Below are positions 44,098 to 56,678 of a stretch of 64,000 nucleotides of DNA, in pieces. The DNA is from Astragalus membranaceus (Eukaryota > Streptophyta > Magnoliopsida > Fabales > Fabaceae): NCBI GenBank assembly GCA_039519185.1, contig CM076854.1, positions 21,065,456 through 21,129,455 of the forward strand, in the 5' to 3' direction. Position numbers and translations under genes: made by a program. How positions within the stretch are numbered: position 1 is the stretch's first letter; each line of letters opens with the position of its first letter. The notes under the pieces are model-generated. The model had not been told where the DNA came from. It made no database searches and saw nothing but the letters and a program-made list of their open reading frames with translations.

Positions 44098-46185
44098 ACT
44101 GACTGTGAGACGAGATATTCAGTGCTAGAAAAGACTTGTTGTGCCTTAGCATGGGCTGCTCATCGTCTAAGGCAGTACGTGCTGAGTCATACAACCTGGT
44201 TGGTATCTAAAATGGATCCAATCAAGTATATTTTTGAATAGCCAGCACTCACAGGACGGATCGCTCGTTGGCAGATGTTATTGTCAGAGTACGGTATCCT
44301 GCATGTCACGCAGAAAGCGGTCAAGGGCAGTGCACTCGCCGAGTACTTAGCATGTCAGCCAATTCAAGACTACCAATCAATGTAGTATGATTTTCCAGAT
44401 GAAGACATCATGGCACTGTTTGAGGAAGGAAAGTCTCAAGAAGAGGAGAGGTGGAGGATGATATTTGATGGCGCATCCAATGTGTGGGGGCACGGAGCTG
44501 GGGTTGTGCTAATCTCCCCAAATAACCGTTTCGTTCCGGTCACTACCAGATTGAGCTTTTATGTCACTAACAACATCGCAGAATATGAAGCGTGCATCTT
44601 GGGGATTCAGGCAGCCCTCGAATGGAAGGTTAAAAGACTCGATGTGTATGGTGATTCGGCTTTGGTTATTCATCAGGTGAGAGGTGATTGGGAGACCAGA
44701 GATCCTAAATTGATCCCTTATTGTAATTATGTCCAGGAATTGATGGAGTCTTTCGACGAAACTACTTTCCAGCATATCCCTCGAGGTGAAAATCAGTTGG
44801 CCGATGCTTTGGCAACTCTGTCGTCAATGTTCAACATCAATTGCGATAAAAATCTAACTCATATCAGAATCCAACATCGGGGTCTCCCAGCACATCATTA
44901 CTGCACTGCAATTGAGGAAGAGCCTGATAGCAAGCCATGGTATTAAGATATCAAACAGTACGTCATCAATAGAGAATATCCCCCCGGGGCATCAGAGAAT
45001 GACAAAAGAACGCTTAGAAGATTGTCGAGGAGTTTCTTTTTGAATGGTGAAGTTCTCTACAAGAGAAATTATGATATGGTCCTCCTGAGGTGTGTGACAG
45101 AGGAAGAGGCAGCAAAAATTATGAACGAGGTCCATGAAGGGTCGTTCGGGGTTCATTCCAGTGGGCACACCATGGCAAGAAAAATCTTGAGAGCCGGCTA
45201 TTACTGGTTGCAGATGGAAGGTGACTCCTACAGCTTCGTCTGAAAGTGCCACAAGTGCCAAATCTACGCTGATCACATTCATGTGCCACCTGCCTCTCTA
45301 AATGTCATGACTGCATCTTGGCCGTTCTCAATGTGGGGCATGGACGTCATTGGCCCTATAGAGCCTAAAGCATTAAATGGACATCGTTTCATTCTGGTTG
45401 CAATCGATTATTTCACTAAGTGGGTCGGAGCTGCTTCCTACTCCAGTGTAACCAGTTCAGTGGTCGCCAAGTTTGTGAAGAAAGACTTGATTTTCCGTTA
45501 TGGTATTCCTAACAAGATCATCACTGATAACGGCAGCAACCTGAACAGCAAAATGATGAAAGACCTGTGCGCAGAGTTCAAAATCCAGCATCATAATTCT
45601 TCCCCCTATCGGCCCAAGATGAATGGGGCAGTCGAAGCAGCTAACAAGAACATCAAGAAGATAGTGCAGAAGATGGTGGTCACGTACAAAGATTGGCACG
45701 AGATGCTTCCTTTCGCTCTACACGGCTATTGTACTTCAGTGCGTACATCGACCGGGGCAACCCCTTTCTATCTGGTATACGGGTCAGAGGCAGTCCTCCC
45801 TATCGAGGTCGAAATACCCTCCCTGCGGGTACTGATGGAAACTAAGCTGGAAGAAGCAGAGTGGGTACAAGCTCGCCTAGATCAGCTAAATCTCATTGAG
45901 GAGAAGAGAATCACAGCCTTGTGTCATGGGCAGCTATACCAGCAAAGGATGAAAACCGCTTTCGACAAGAAAGTTCGCCCCCAAGGATTCAATGAGGGAG
46001 ACCTAGTGCTCAAGAAGATCCTGCCTATTCAAAGTGATCCCCGTGGAAAATGGACTCCCACCTATGAGGGCCCGTACATAGTCAAGAAAGCCTTCTCCGG
46101 AGGAGCGCTGATACTCACGAACATGGACGGAGAAGATTTAAGGAATCCCGTCAATTCCGATCAAGTGAAGAAGTATTATGCCTGA
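44098..46185 (+). pseudogene. Decayed Tat-type pol: dual RNase H and integrase
   Basis: One continuous frame runs from TDCETRYSVLEKTC to the final ...QVKKYYA, interrupted only by in-frame stops near 44239, 44383, 44944 and 45241. It contains the tail of the retroviral-type RNase H, a second RNase H (FDGASNVWGHGAGVVL; YEACILGIQAALE), then an integrase zinc region (CHKCQIYADHIH), a DDE core (IDYFTKW, ITDNGSNLNSK, GAVEAANKNIKK) and a GPY-like motif (YEGPYIV). An additional RNase H before integrase is the hallmark of the Tat/Ogre clade. Coding function is lost. Confidence 0.88.
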
Positions 46186-46748
46186 AAGAAATAGACGAAA
46201 AAAGAGAAAGACAAGCCAAGTAAGAATTAGCTCGGTAGGTTGAAAACCCGCAAAGGGCGGCCTAGGCAAAATCAGAGCGACCCGGTGGATTGAAAACCCG
46301 CAAAGGGCGATCCAGGTAAAAATTAGGGTCGGAAAGCTTGGGCATGAAAAGTAAAGAAAGGCATACAACTCCCCTGAAGACTTGGATGAGGAGGTGATCA
46401 AGGTCAAGGACATAAATGTTTAGCACTGTTCCACAGAGACGGACAGTCAGAAATCAGCTTCTCTCTTTTTCGTGTCTTTTTGTAGTTTAAACTTTCAAAT
46501 GTATTGAACAGTTGGCGTAACTTCTTGTGCGACCGATTTCTACATCAATAAAGTTCAATCTTTCTCATGTCTGTTTGTTTTTCTATTTCCCTGCTTTTTC
46601 TGCTCAAATAAATGTTTTATGATGATGGTAACACTAAAGAGAAAAACTACTTACAGGTGGGAAACTGAAGCCAGATTGAGTAAACATAGGAATTAAGGAA
46701 ACAAACACACGACAAAATGGCTAGATAAGGTAGGCAGAATACATTAGT
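46186..46748. other. 3' non-coding part of the Tat-type fragment
   Basis: Includes the twice-repeated GAAAACCCGCAAAGGGCG block and otherwise unremarkable sequence up to the start of copy B. No LTR start could be identified. Confidence 0.5.
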
Positions 46749-47553
46749 CAAATAAATAACAAAAACATTAATAATAGGCTATTAGCAATGTTAATAAGGA
46801 TATAATATGATCGACGGTAACAGAAACAGGAAAAAAAGTCCTCATGAAATTTAAACCACGCCCTGTGAAAAAACAACAAACAGAAACTTAGACCACAGAA
46901 GAAACAAAAAAATGAAAGAGAGAGGGATTGGGAATAACCTGATACTAGTTTCAGTGTCTGAATTAGTAGTTTCAGTGTCAAGAAAATAAACATCAAAGAA
47001 AACAAGATTCACAATCAAAGAAATTAAAAAGGATTTACATTCATCTATCTTGTTTTCCATTCTGGTTCCTGATACTGTGTGAGTGAGTCGTTGTTTCCTC
47101 TTTCTTGTTTTCCATTCTGGTTCCTGTTAGGGTTCGCAAATCCTGCGTGTTTTCACACCCAACAGCATAGAGGCGCAAAACTAACTAGAAGCAGCGAATC
47201 ACAATTCATTCATTGGTGAAATCAAAAGCCTAGAAATTAAACTAGAAATTTTCGAGGAGTATACACAGCAAATCAAACATCCGAAGAAGAAGCGGAGAAG
47301 TTTAATAAAAAGTCATCAAAGGTCGAACCTGTTGGTGAAAGATGATAGCTAAAGACCATCGCTGGAGACCACCAAGGAGGAGTGCCGCCGAGTTCGGTTG
47401 TGGGTGCGCTGCTGAAATTTCGCAAGATCTATGGGAAGGTTACAAAGTTACGAGGTGTGAGAGGGAAACCGAAAACGATAGGGTTTGAGAGGGATGAGGG
47501 AAACGTGTGAGAGGAGGGATCGTGAAAAATTTCAGTACTGAAACAGACTTTAT

Positions 47554-47621
47554 GAATCGGTTGTTTAAAGAACCGATTCTGAATGTACATATTCAGACTC
47601 GGTTGTTTAAACACCCGATTC
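47554..47621. repeat. 68-bp palindrome, copy B
   Basis: Third copy of the hairpin. The right arm has a substitution (ACACCCGATTC for ACAACCGATTC). Confidence 0.8.
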
Positions 47622-48065
47622 AAGATGTCTAAATGGGTATCGGGTCACTGGGTCAAGGGTCAGACCGAGGAGTCGACAGTTGAACCGCATGACCAAAACC
47701 GGGGCCGCATGACTCGGACACGGTCTCTATTTCGCGAATTTTCAAGACCTATATAGTATATAATATAATTTTCGTACCTGTAAAATTAATAACTATGTTT
47801 ATTTTATATCTACTAAAATTTAAAAATTAATATCTTAATTTACTAATATTTTTAAATTTATTTATACATAATATTAATCTATTTTAGATCACACAAATTA
47901 ATATGTACTCAACAAATATGGTGTTTGTTTTTGCTAAACGAGTTATTTTTTTTTTGTGGAAGCTAAACGAGTTATTGAGTACAATATATACTATATAGTA
48001 TTTGTTTGTGAACGGAGGTATTAATACCTTGATATATAGAATCAAAATGAAAAACAAACACAACA

Positions 48066-48142
48066 ACATCAATGGCGCAGTGGTAGCGCTCTCAATTGTC
48101 TCACAATAGGTCTTGTGTTCGATCCCTAATATGAGCTCTTTT
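48066..48142 (+). repeat. tRNA-like pol III sequence, copy B
   Basis: The A box at 48073 is unchanged. The B box GTTCGATCC is at 48117-48125, followed by TTTTT. Confidence 0.6.
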
Positions 48143-49133
48143 TAGACTTTTTCCAAACGCATGCAAAAAATCGAGTCGGGTTGCGAGAACCCAACGAGTC
48201 AACGAGTTTTAACAAAACCGGCCGGTTTAGGGCGAGTCAGTGTATTTTCGATCCAGAGGGCTGACCGAGTCGGTTATCATCCGTTAGACAGGCTGGGCCG
48301 AGTCGGTTTTTAAAACACTGGTTTTAGGTCAGTTTTTGGCCTAGAATCACCCCTCTATATTGTTTGTTTTCCGTCTTTTTATCTAAATAAGTGGTTACTA
48401 AATAGATCAACCTTTTATTTCGTATTGTTTTGATTCTTCGTCCGAGTGCGGCGCTATTCTTGTTCGTCATCTTGGTGCGGCGTGTTTGATTTTCCGTCTT
48501 GTTTCGGTGTTTGTTTGGATTTTCCGTATTGTTGCGGTGTTCGTTTGGTTCAGATCGACAGATCAATTTCTGATTCAACCAATGACTAGGGCCTCAAAGT
48601 TACAGATCTAGAAGCATGAGTACACCCGTGACTTTTATTTTGTCACATTTGTGGGCATTAAGCCATTTTACGCTATTAACTTTGGTGTTGTGAGTTTGTT
48701 TACAGATTCATCCTTTATGTTTAACAATGCTGGATTTGTATTATCATGATATAATCTCTCTATTTAAATGAATGAATATATTTTTTGGTAAAAATTCGAA
48801 CAAAAAAATATCTAACAAACGGTGCAAATTCCAATATTTTGGCAATTGAAAACCCGATGATGCTTTATACCCGTTGGAAAATGGAAAGTTAGAAGAAGGT
48901 GAAGGAATTGGACTACAGAAATTTGGAAAGACACTTCTTTAACGTACAATTATTGTCGATAATGCGTTAATAAATACACACACAGATACTGTGACTTTAC
49001 TTTTGAACCTTCTTCCTTCTCCAAGAAGTAAAAGAGAGAGTCTTTCCAATACTTAGTTTTACCTTTTTCCTCTGTTAAGAGTCTTCTTCTCTTCTTCATA
49101 CATTCCACAGAGTCACATTACTAAGAAAAAGAA

Positions 49134-52100
49134 ATGGCTACTCCCAAAGAACACATTGAGGAAATTCGAAGAAGAAAATTCTCTATTGGTGGAGAACCCA
49201 ATCCTTTGACTGAAGATCTTCATCATGCTGTTAGGAATCTCTCTGCCGAGTTATATGCTAAAGATATTCACTTTCTCATGGAGCTTGTTCAGGTAAATTT
49301 TCTTTTATTTTGATTTTCTAATAATAATAATAATAATGCAGATGAATTATGTACTCACCGTGTTAGGCTACTCATTTTCTTTTTTAATTTTTGTAACGTC
49401 TATTTTTTTGCTTAAATTGAATATTGTACTTTGAATACATTGGTACATCTTTGGATTGGACCAAAAGGAAAAAGCTTTGATGATCAAGCTTTCTAAGCAA
49501 GTTCTCATTTTTTTTTGTATTTGGTTCAAATAATATTTTACTTCGTTCTTGTAAGGTACATATTGCTTGTGTAGGGATTGTTTTGATAACTTCTTTCTTG
49601 TAAGGAACATATTACGATTTGATGTCATTTACTAGGACAAAAATATTATTCAAGTATATATAAAGAGAAAGGGAGACATAGAGAGACAATCCTTAGATAT
49701 AATAAAATATATTTATAGATTTTTAAAATTGTACCTTAAATATCAACTCTTAGTTTGGTCACTATACGGAAGAAATTATTATTATCATTTCTGATTATTA
49801 ACTTAGCTTTTATTAATAGCTCACTGCTAAATAGTAGTGTAAAGGAGTGATATTCATTACTATAAATTTCTTGTTTACTTCCACAAAATGCTGAAGATAA
49901 CCATTACATTAAAGGAGTGAGTCCAACACTGGAGTTCATCATAACTTCTAAGGACATAACAGCTACTGGTGCTCCAGCCACATTGCTCATTTTCAACAAT
50001 GAAAAGGGTTTCTCTTCGAAGAATATTGAGTCCATTTGCAGCGTTGGACGGTCAACAAAGAAAGGCAGTAGGAGCAGCGGTTACATAGGCGAGAAAGGTA
50101 CATGTCTAGCAAAGTGTTTTTCTAGAGTGTGTTTCTGGTTACTGCTCAGCCTTATATTTTCAGCAATGGATATCAGATAAGGTTCAATGAGAGGCCTTGT
50201 CCTCATTGCAGTCTTGGGTATGTAGTTCCTGAATGGGTTGAGGAGAAGCCAACCCTTCTTGACATAAAGCAAATATATGGTGCTGCTAAAGATTCCTTTC
50301 CGACTACAACATTTGTCTTACCTCTGAAGCAAGACAAGGTCAAACCTGTGAAACAGCAGCTCTCTAGCATGCATCCAGAAGTTTTGTTGTTCTTGTCAAA
50401 AATCAGACACCTTTCTGTTAAAGAAGTTAATGATGATCCAGAAAAGAATTCTGTAACTGCCGTGTCTATTTCAAGCGAGATTGACTTTGAAACAAGAAAA
50501 AACATGAATGCCGAGTCTTACACACTCCGTCTCTCTGCTGAGGAAAATAGTGATGTTGAAAAGGAATGTAGTTACTACATGTGGAAGCAAAAATTTCCCG
50601 TGAGATTGGAAAATGTAGTTGAAAGGAGAACAGATGTGGAAGAGTTGGTTGTTACATTGGCCTTCCCTTATCAGGAGAGGCTTCACAGTGGAAAAAGCTT
50701 ACCAGGGGTTTATGCATATCTTCCTACAGAGATGGTCACCAATTTCCCTTTCATAATTCAGGCAGATTTTGTCCTTGCCTCGTCGAGGGAGACAATTCTC
50801 TTGGATGATAAGTGGAACCAAGGGATACTTGAATGTGTTCCATTGGCTTTTATGGATGCATTCAAAACTCTTGTCATAGGATCCGATCATGCGCCGGTAT
50901 TCAATTTGCCCCGTATGTTCAAGTTCCTTCCCATTGATAGTTCTCCCTTTGAGAAGTTAAATTATGTGAGGGAAAAAATCAAAGAAAAATTGGTTGAAGA
51001 AAATATTGTTCCGATTGAGACATACACGGAGCAAAAGCACTTCTACAAGCCTCACGAAGTTGGCAGGCTACTGCCGGACTTCTGGAATATTTTGATAAAG
51101 GCTAGGGAAGAAGGTGTGCACTTGCTTAACCTATCTTCTCATGATGGGAGGAAAATCTTGAGTTTTTCATTTGATAAAAGCGAGTATGATAATGTACTCA
51201 ATTTTTTAGGGGTGAAGCCGGTGAATGTGAATTGGTATGCAAAGTGCATCCAGAGTTCTAGTCTTGTGGGGGGAGTATCAGAAGTTACCTATCTTCAGCT
51301 TTTATTGTTTGTTGCCAAAAATTGGTCTTCAAGCTTTAAGGGCACCAACATTATCAATATTCCGTTGATTAAATATATGGCTTCGGATGGGACTTTATCC
51401 TTTTTCAGTGTTCATGAATGCACACAGAACTATGCAGGTGCCAAGGAAGTAGTACTTGCAGACCCGAGCGAGTCTTGTCCGAGTTCTTGGCTGATAAAAT
51501 GGAACCAGGAATTTGCATGTGCAACAAACCGGTTTTTTATGCCAGAAAGCACACAGGTAGCTATCTTGCGATTCCCTCATAAACAAACTTTGTTGGAATG
51601 GTTAGAAAATGATGTTGATGTTGCTCCCTTGAGTGTGTACAAATTTGCTGGTATCCTCGGCCGTACCAGTAAAAATAATTGCAAATATGCAATTGTGTAT
51701 GCTCATTTCTTGTATCATTCATTATCAAAGGGTTATTTGTCAAGTCGGGAGGTTGATGCTTTGTGTAGTTCTATGCCACTGGTGGACAACTATGGATGTG
51801 TGACTGAAAGTAGAAAAGGGGTTCTTGTTCCTGCAAACGTGAGCAAATGGGTAGGCTTGATTGTTTCTAATCCATGGCGAAATGAAAACTATGTTGAGCT
51901 GGGAAAGGAGTACCTGCATTCATCTAGTTATGCAGGAAACGTAACAGGTTCTGGGAAGCTTATTGAGTTTCTCAAAACTCGTGTTGGAGCTTCTGACATA
52001 CCTGATATATCTCCTCCAAATGCTGGGTTTTCAAAAGTAGATACACCACTTACCAAAGACAATGCCTTTTTGCTTCTCGATTGGATTCGGAATATGAAGT

Positions 52101-54859
52101 ATAGGGGAGCTCATCTACCAGAGAGGTTCTTGAAATGTATCAAAGAAGGCAGATGGCTGAAAGTATCCATTGGTGATGGATACATGCCTCCATCAAAATC
52201 ATTCCTAATTGGCTCTTCCTTGGGAAGAATTTTGCAAAGTGGTTCTGTTCTTGTTGACATTCCGCTGATTGATGAGAGCTTCTATGGGGATAGAATAAAT
52301 ACGTACGTGGAGGAGTTGAAGACAATTGGTGTGATGTTCAGTTGTGAGGAGGCGTGTGATTTTGTTGGAAGAGAGCTAATGTCTCGCGCAAATTCTTTCA
52401 CTTTAAGCAGTAATCATGTTCTTTTGATGCTTAAGTTCATCCAATATCTCAGGAAAAGTCTTCTTCCCGTGGACAAATTTGTCAGTAGCATCAGAGACGG
52501 GAGTTGGCTAAAGACTTGTCGCGGTCTCAAGTCTCCTGTGGGATCTGTATTGCATGATTCAAGTTGGCAAGTTGCATCACAAATTAGTGACATCCCTTTC
52601 ATTGATCAGTCTTATTATGGTGAGGAAATATATAGTTTCAAAGAGGAGCTCAAGTTGCTGGGTGTGATAATTGGCTTAAGTGGAAATTACAAAATTATTG
52701 TTGAGCATTTTAAGTTTGCCTCAAACTTATCCTCATTGACAGCTGAGGCTGTTCTTTTGATAATGGAATGCATACATTTGGTGAATGCCCCTAGTAAACT
52801 CTTGAATTCACTCAAGGGAGCTAGCTGCTTAAAGACAAACATGGGTTTCCAAACACCAGGGGAATGTTTCTTGTATGACCCAGTTTGGGGCTGTATTTTG
52901 GAGGTATTCAGTGGCTTTCCTGTCATTGATTATAAATACTATGGGGAGAAGATTTTAGCTTACAAAGCTGAATTGAAGCGAATAGGAGTAGTGGTTGAAT
53001 TTGAGGAATCTATCAAAGAATTTGCTTCTCACTTCAAACACATGGCATCACAAACTACGTTCAACCAGCAGCATGTTATGTCATTTCTCTCTTGTTACAG
53101 AAAGCTGAAGGGGACTGAATATAGATTTCCTTCTGATTTCCTTGTCATCATGCATAATCAGAAGTGGTTGGATACTAAATTTGGTGGTTACAAGTGCCCA
53201 AGAGAATGTATTTTATATGGTCCGGAGTGGAAATATATCTCTTCCATAACCCGTCTCCCTTTCATTGATGACAGCAGCAATTGTTATGGTAAAGAAATAC
53301 ATGAGTACAGGGATGAGCTGAAAAGCATTGGAGTTGTTACTGAATTGAAAGGTGGATTGCGGTTTGTGACTGAATGTCTAAGTTTTCCTTCAGATCCCTC
53401 TATAATTACACTTGAAAGTGTATTTTCTTTGTTGGAATGCATCCGGATGCTAATGCAAGATTATGATAAGCTTGCCATCGACGGTGATTTCCACAAAAGA
53501 TTATCAAGAAACTGGTTGAAGACACATGCTGGTTATAGGCCTCCAGAAAAGTGTTTGTTGTTTGGTTCTGAGTGGAATTTGTTCCTGGAGCCAACTGATG
53601 GGCCCTTCATTGATGAGAATCACTATGATGCTAAAATGGCAACTTACCAGAAAGAACTCAGTGCCATAGGAGTCACTATTGACGTTGAGAAAGGGTGCTT
53701 CTTGCTTGCCGACTACCTTGACTCTCTTTCTGATTATGAGACCATTGTGAAAATATACAGGTACTTGTTTGTACACAGCTGGAAACCTGAGGAGAAAGCT
53801 ACCAAAAAGATTTGGGTTCCAAATGGAACTAAAGATGGAAATTGGGTCGATTCTGAAGAATGTGTCGTACATGACCCGGATAAGCTTTTTGCTTCGAAGT
53901 TTCATGTTCTTGAAAATATATATGATAAGAAAGTTCTTCCTTTTTTCTCTTCTGCGATGGAAGTGACGAGCAAGCCCACAGTTGATGATTATTTTGACCT
54001 TTGGAACGACTGGGAGAGTTCAGTGGAGCAACTGTCATATGACAAATGCTATAAGTTCTGGATGTTTATCTTGAAACATTTGAGCACAAATAAAGAGAAG
54101 AAACTTGCTGACAGGTTAATGAAGCTGCCTGCAACTTCGGCAAATGATGACCTATTTTTGTTGGATAAGGAAGATGTTTTTATTCCAGATAGCCTTCATC
54201 TGAAGAAACTTTTTGAGCAGGAGAAAGTTTTTGTGTTCTGTCCTCAACAGAACCTGGTGCCACTTTCCAGGTGTAAATTATTTGACATTTTTAGAAAAGT
54301 CGGTGCTCGAAATATATCTGAATCTGTATCCAAAGAAGAATCGTCGTTACTGAATGGTGTTCAACCGGAGCGTGTTGATCCAGATTTTAACTTAAAGGGG
54401 TTGATAAAGCTCATTCTTGGTTTCCTTGCTTGTTCTAGTCTGAATATGGAACCAGAGAAGAGGCACAAAGTTGTTCAATCTCTTCTCAACCTGAGTTTCT
54501 TTGAGACAATGGAGCCAGTGAGTGTAAGCTACACTTTATCACTATCATCTGGAGAAAGTATCACTAAGGAAGCAAACAAAATGGTACGTTGGGAAAGGCA
54601 AAGTTCCCAGTTTTTCTTCCACAAGATGGATGAGCATCATGGAAATGCACTGAAATATGCCACATATTTCTCTGAAGCAATATCCGAGGGTGTTTTGTGC
54701 GAGAATCACGATCATGTAGCTGCACTTTCTGAACTGATCACATTGGGTTATGTGTTGAAATTCAAGAATGAAGAAATTGATTTTCTGATGGAGTCTAAGA
54801 ATTTGCAGATTTTCTTTGAGGATGAGGAGTTCCTCAGTTCTGCCTTCCCATCTGATTAA
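49134..54859 (+). pseudogene. GHKL-family gene, copy B (splice-defective, exon 3 still open)
   Basis: Exon 1 (49134-49292) and exon 2 (49887-50097) correspond to copy A. The intron 1 acceptor has changed from CACAG to CACAA (G to A at 49886). A 237-bp deletion relative to copy A (22254-22490) removes the 3' part of intron 2, its acceptor and the first nine bases of exon 3. Those encoded the GIG of the ATP lid. Reading through from exon 2 shifts frame and stops at 50180. Despite this, exon 3 stays open for 1576 codons (50129-54859), with about 31 amino-acid differences from copy A and all five internal repeats. Either the inactivation is very recent, or a truncated protein lacking the ATPase motifs is made from an internal start. 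I favour a pseudogene. Confidence 0.88.
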
Positions 54860-55793
54860 GCAAGCATTCTGCATTGATCTTTAGGATCCTAAGGTTACTT
54901 GTTACTAGGACTAAGCATGTGTCTGTTTACAGCTTGTTTTTGCTTCTGTTATTGTACTAGTATGGCTGAATTACTTATAAATACATGTCTACAATGTTTT
55001 GCTTACAATGTTTTGCTTTCTTTACTTGTGTCTCACCAGTTGAGCTGCATCAATTTACTTTCCTCTCTAACGCACCCCAACGTATTGAAAATATTTTCTC
55101 ATTATTATAATTATATTACATTTTTTATATCCTGATTACTTGGTCTTTGGAAGGATGTTTTGAATATTACTAGAAGATCAAACAACCAAAAAAATATATG
55201 ATAAGTTATTACTATCTCCTGTCTTAAATATCGAGTCAAAAATATCTCATGTCTTAAATATATGAAAAAAAATATTAGGTTACTTTTTATTCTAAATATA
55301 AAAAATAAAGTCTTAATTTAAATTAATTGTTCAATTTCAAATTTACCCATGTTTATTATTATGCCTTTTTTAGCCACTTTAAATTTAATTGTCATTAATT
55401 ATTTCTCTCTTTTTTTGCCAATTAATTGTTTCTACTCCATTTCATCTTCTCACCCAAAACCAGAAACTTTTCATTTATACACTTCAAAAACAAAATTTGG
55501 AAGCCATACTCCAACACTCTCAAACTCAACCTGCATGAGGGGTTTTGACTAAGATTAAAGTTCAAGCTCTCTATTGTCAACAAACCTTGAACTCTCATCA
55601 CCTTCACCACCATTTCACTTCAGGTCACTCATATTTGAGAATCCTCACATCCTTTTTATCCCTTGAAATCGAGTTGCATGGAGGTTTGGGTTGAGATAGA
55701 AGATTGTGGTGCTTGCATGTTGGAGAAGTAGTAAAAGATAGAAGAGTAGAAAGGCACATTTGGGTTTGGAGCATTAAGTTCAGAGCTTTGGTT
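54860..55793. other. 3' flank of the copy B gene and B-specific interval
   Basis: 54860-55430 matches the 3' flank of copy A. 55435-55793 has no counterpart in copy A, which instead has the SINE and GA tract there. The B-specific part is non-coding and resembles LTR sequence. Confidence 0.5.
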
Positions 55794-56678
55794 GGCATTT
55801 TCGAATTTGGGGTTTTTGGCAACTCATTAGAGCTTGGTGGAGAACTCTTCTTGTAGCTAGCAACACTTAACATTCCATGTGACTTTCCTCCTTCCCCTGT
55901 TTGTTCAATATAACACCCCAAAGTAATTGTTTTTAATTACTTTGATTATTAAGTAATTTTAATTATTTGTTGCTAAGTGAGTTAATTATTTGTTGATTTG
56001 AGTGATAATTTCATGATCTAATTGAGTAAAATGGAATACTTGTATAAATTGGGTGTTTGATTGGGTAACTAAGTGAAATTTAAGTGAGGAAGCAGAGAAG
56101 GGCACAATAGGTATTTCACCAATCAAACAGTCACTAAAAGTCACCAAACATGTTGCCCACTAAACAAAACACACACACACACACACACACTCATATGTTT
56201 TGAAAAAAGAAAGAAAAGAAAGAATCGAGAGTGGAGAGAAAAGGAGAGTTCGAAGAGGAGAAAAGAAAGAGAGTGAGAGAGCTCCGTTTCAGCATGCACA
56301 ACTGAAAACCCTACACAATCACTCCATTCTTTCACATTTCACCATGCATTGAGAGTTCAAAAGCTTATAGTGCAGCTGGTTCCACTTCATCTTCTATTAT
56401 TCTCCTTCATTTTTGAAAGTGTCAAGAGTTAGGGTAGTTTGAATTGAACATTTCCGGGTTGCATGTGTATTTGGAAGCTTGATACTAGTGATTCTCAAGC
56501 TACATTGTGGATTAGAGCACTCAAATAGAGGGTTTAGGAGCTGGGGTCGAGTTTGAAGCTTTTGGGAGTTGATTGGTGCCTTGGAATTTGGATTTTTGGG
56601 GTCTTGAAACTCATTTTTCTGCTCATTGCTTGAAACTACTTTGGAACAAGTGAGTTCTTGACCTATTTTTATGTTTTG
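55794..56678 (+). repeat. LTR fragments W and X, copy B
   Basis: The end of LTR W (55794-55908) is followed by LTR X, whose start has mutated to TATAACACCCC. A CA microsatellite lies at about 56168-56190. The empty target sites of the 1503-bp solo LTR and of the CACTA element lie in this stretch, near 56375 and 56615. Confidence 0.7.

Larger units (their letters stand above)
44096..46748 (+). mobile_element. Fragment of a Tat/Ogre-type Ty3/Gypsy element
   Basis: The 3' part of pol (end of the first RNase H, second RNase H, integrase) is followed by about 560 bp of non-coding 3' sequence. That sequence has the motif GAAAACCCGCAAAGGGCG twice (about 46241 and 46291), a direct repeat I associate with Tat-type elements. 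No LTR is visible at either edge. It is bounded by copies C and B of the duplicated segment. Confidence 0.85.

Noticed and set aside
49917..50180. 87-codon ORF over exon 2 of copy B
   Set aside because: Read-through of the unspliced exon into the deletion junction in a shifted frame; not a separate gene.
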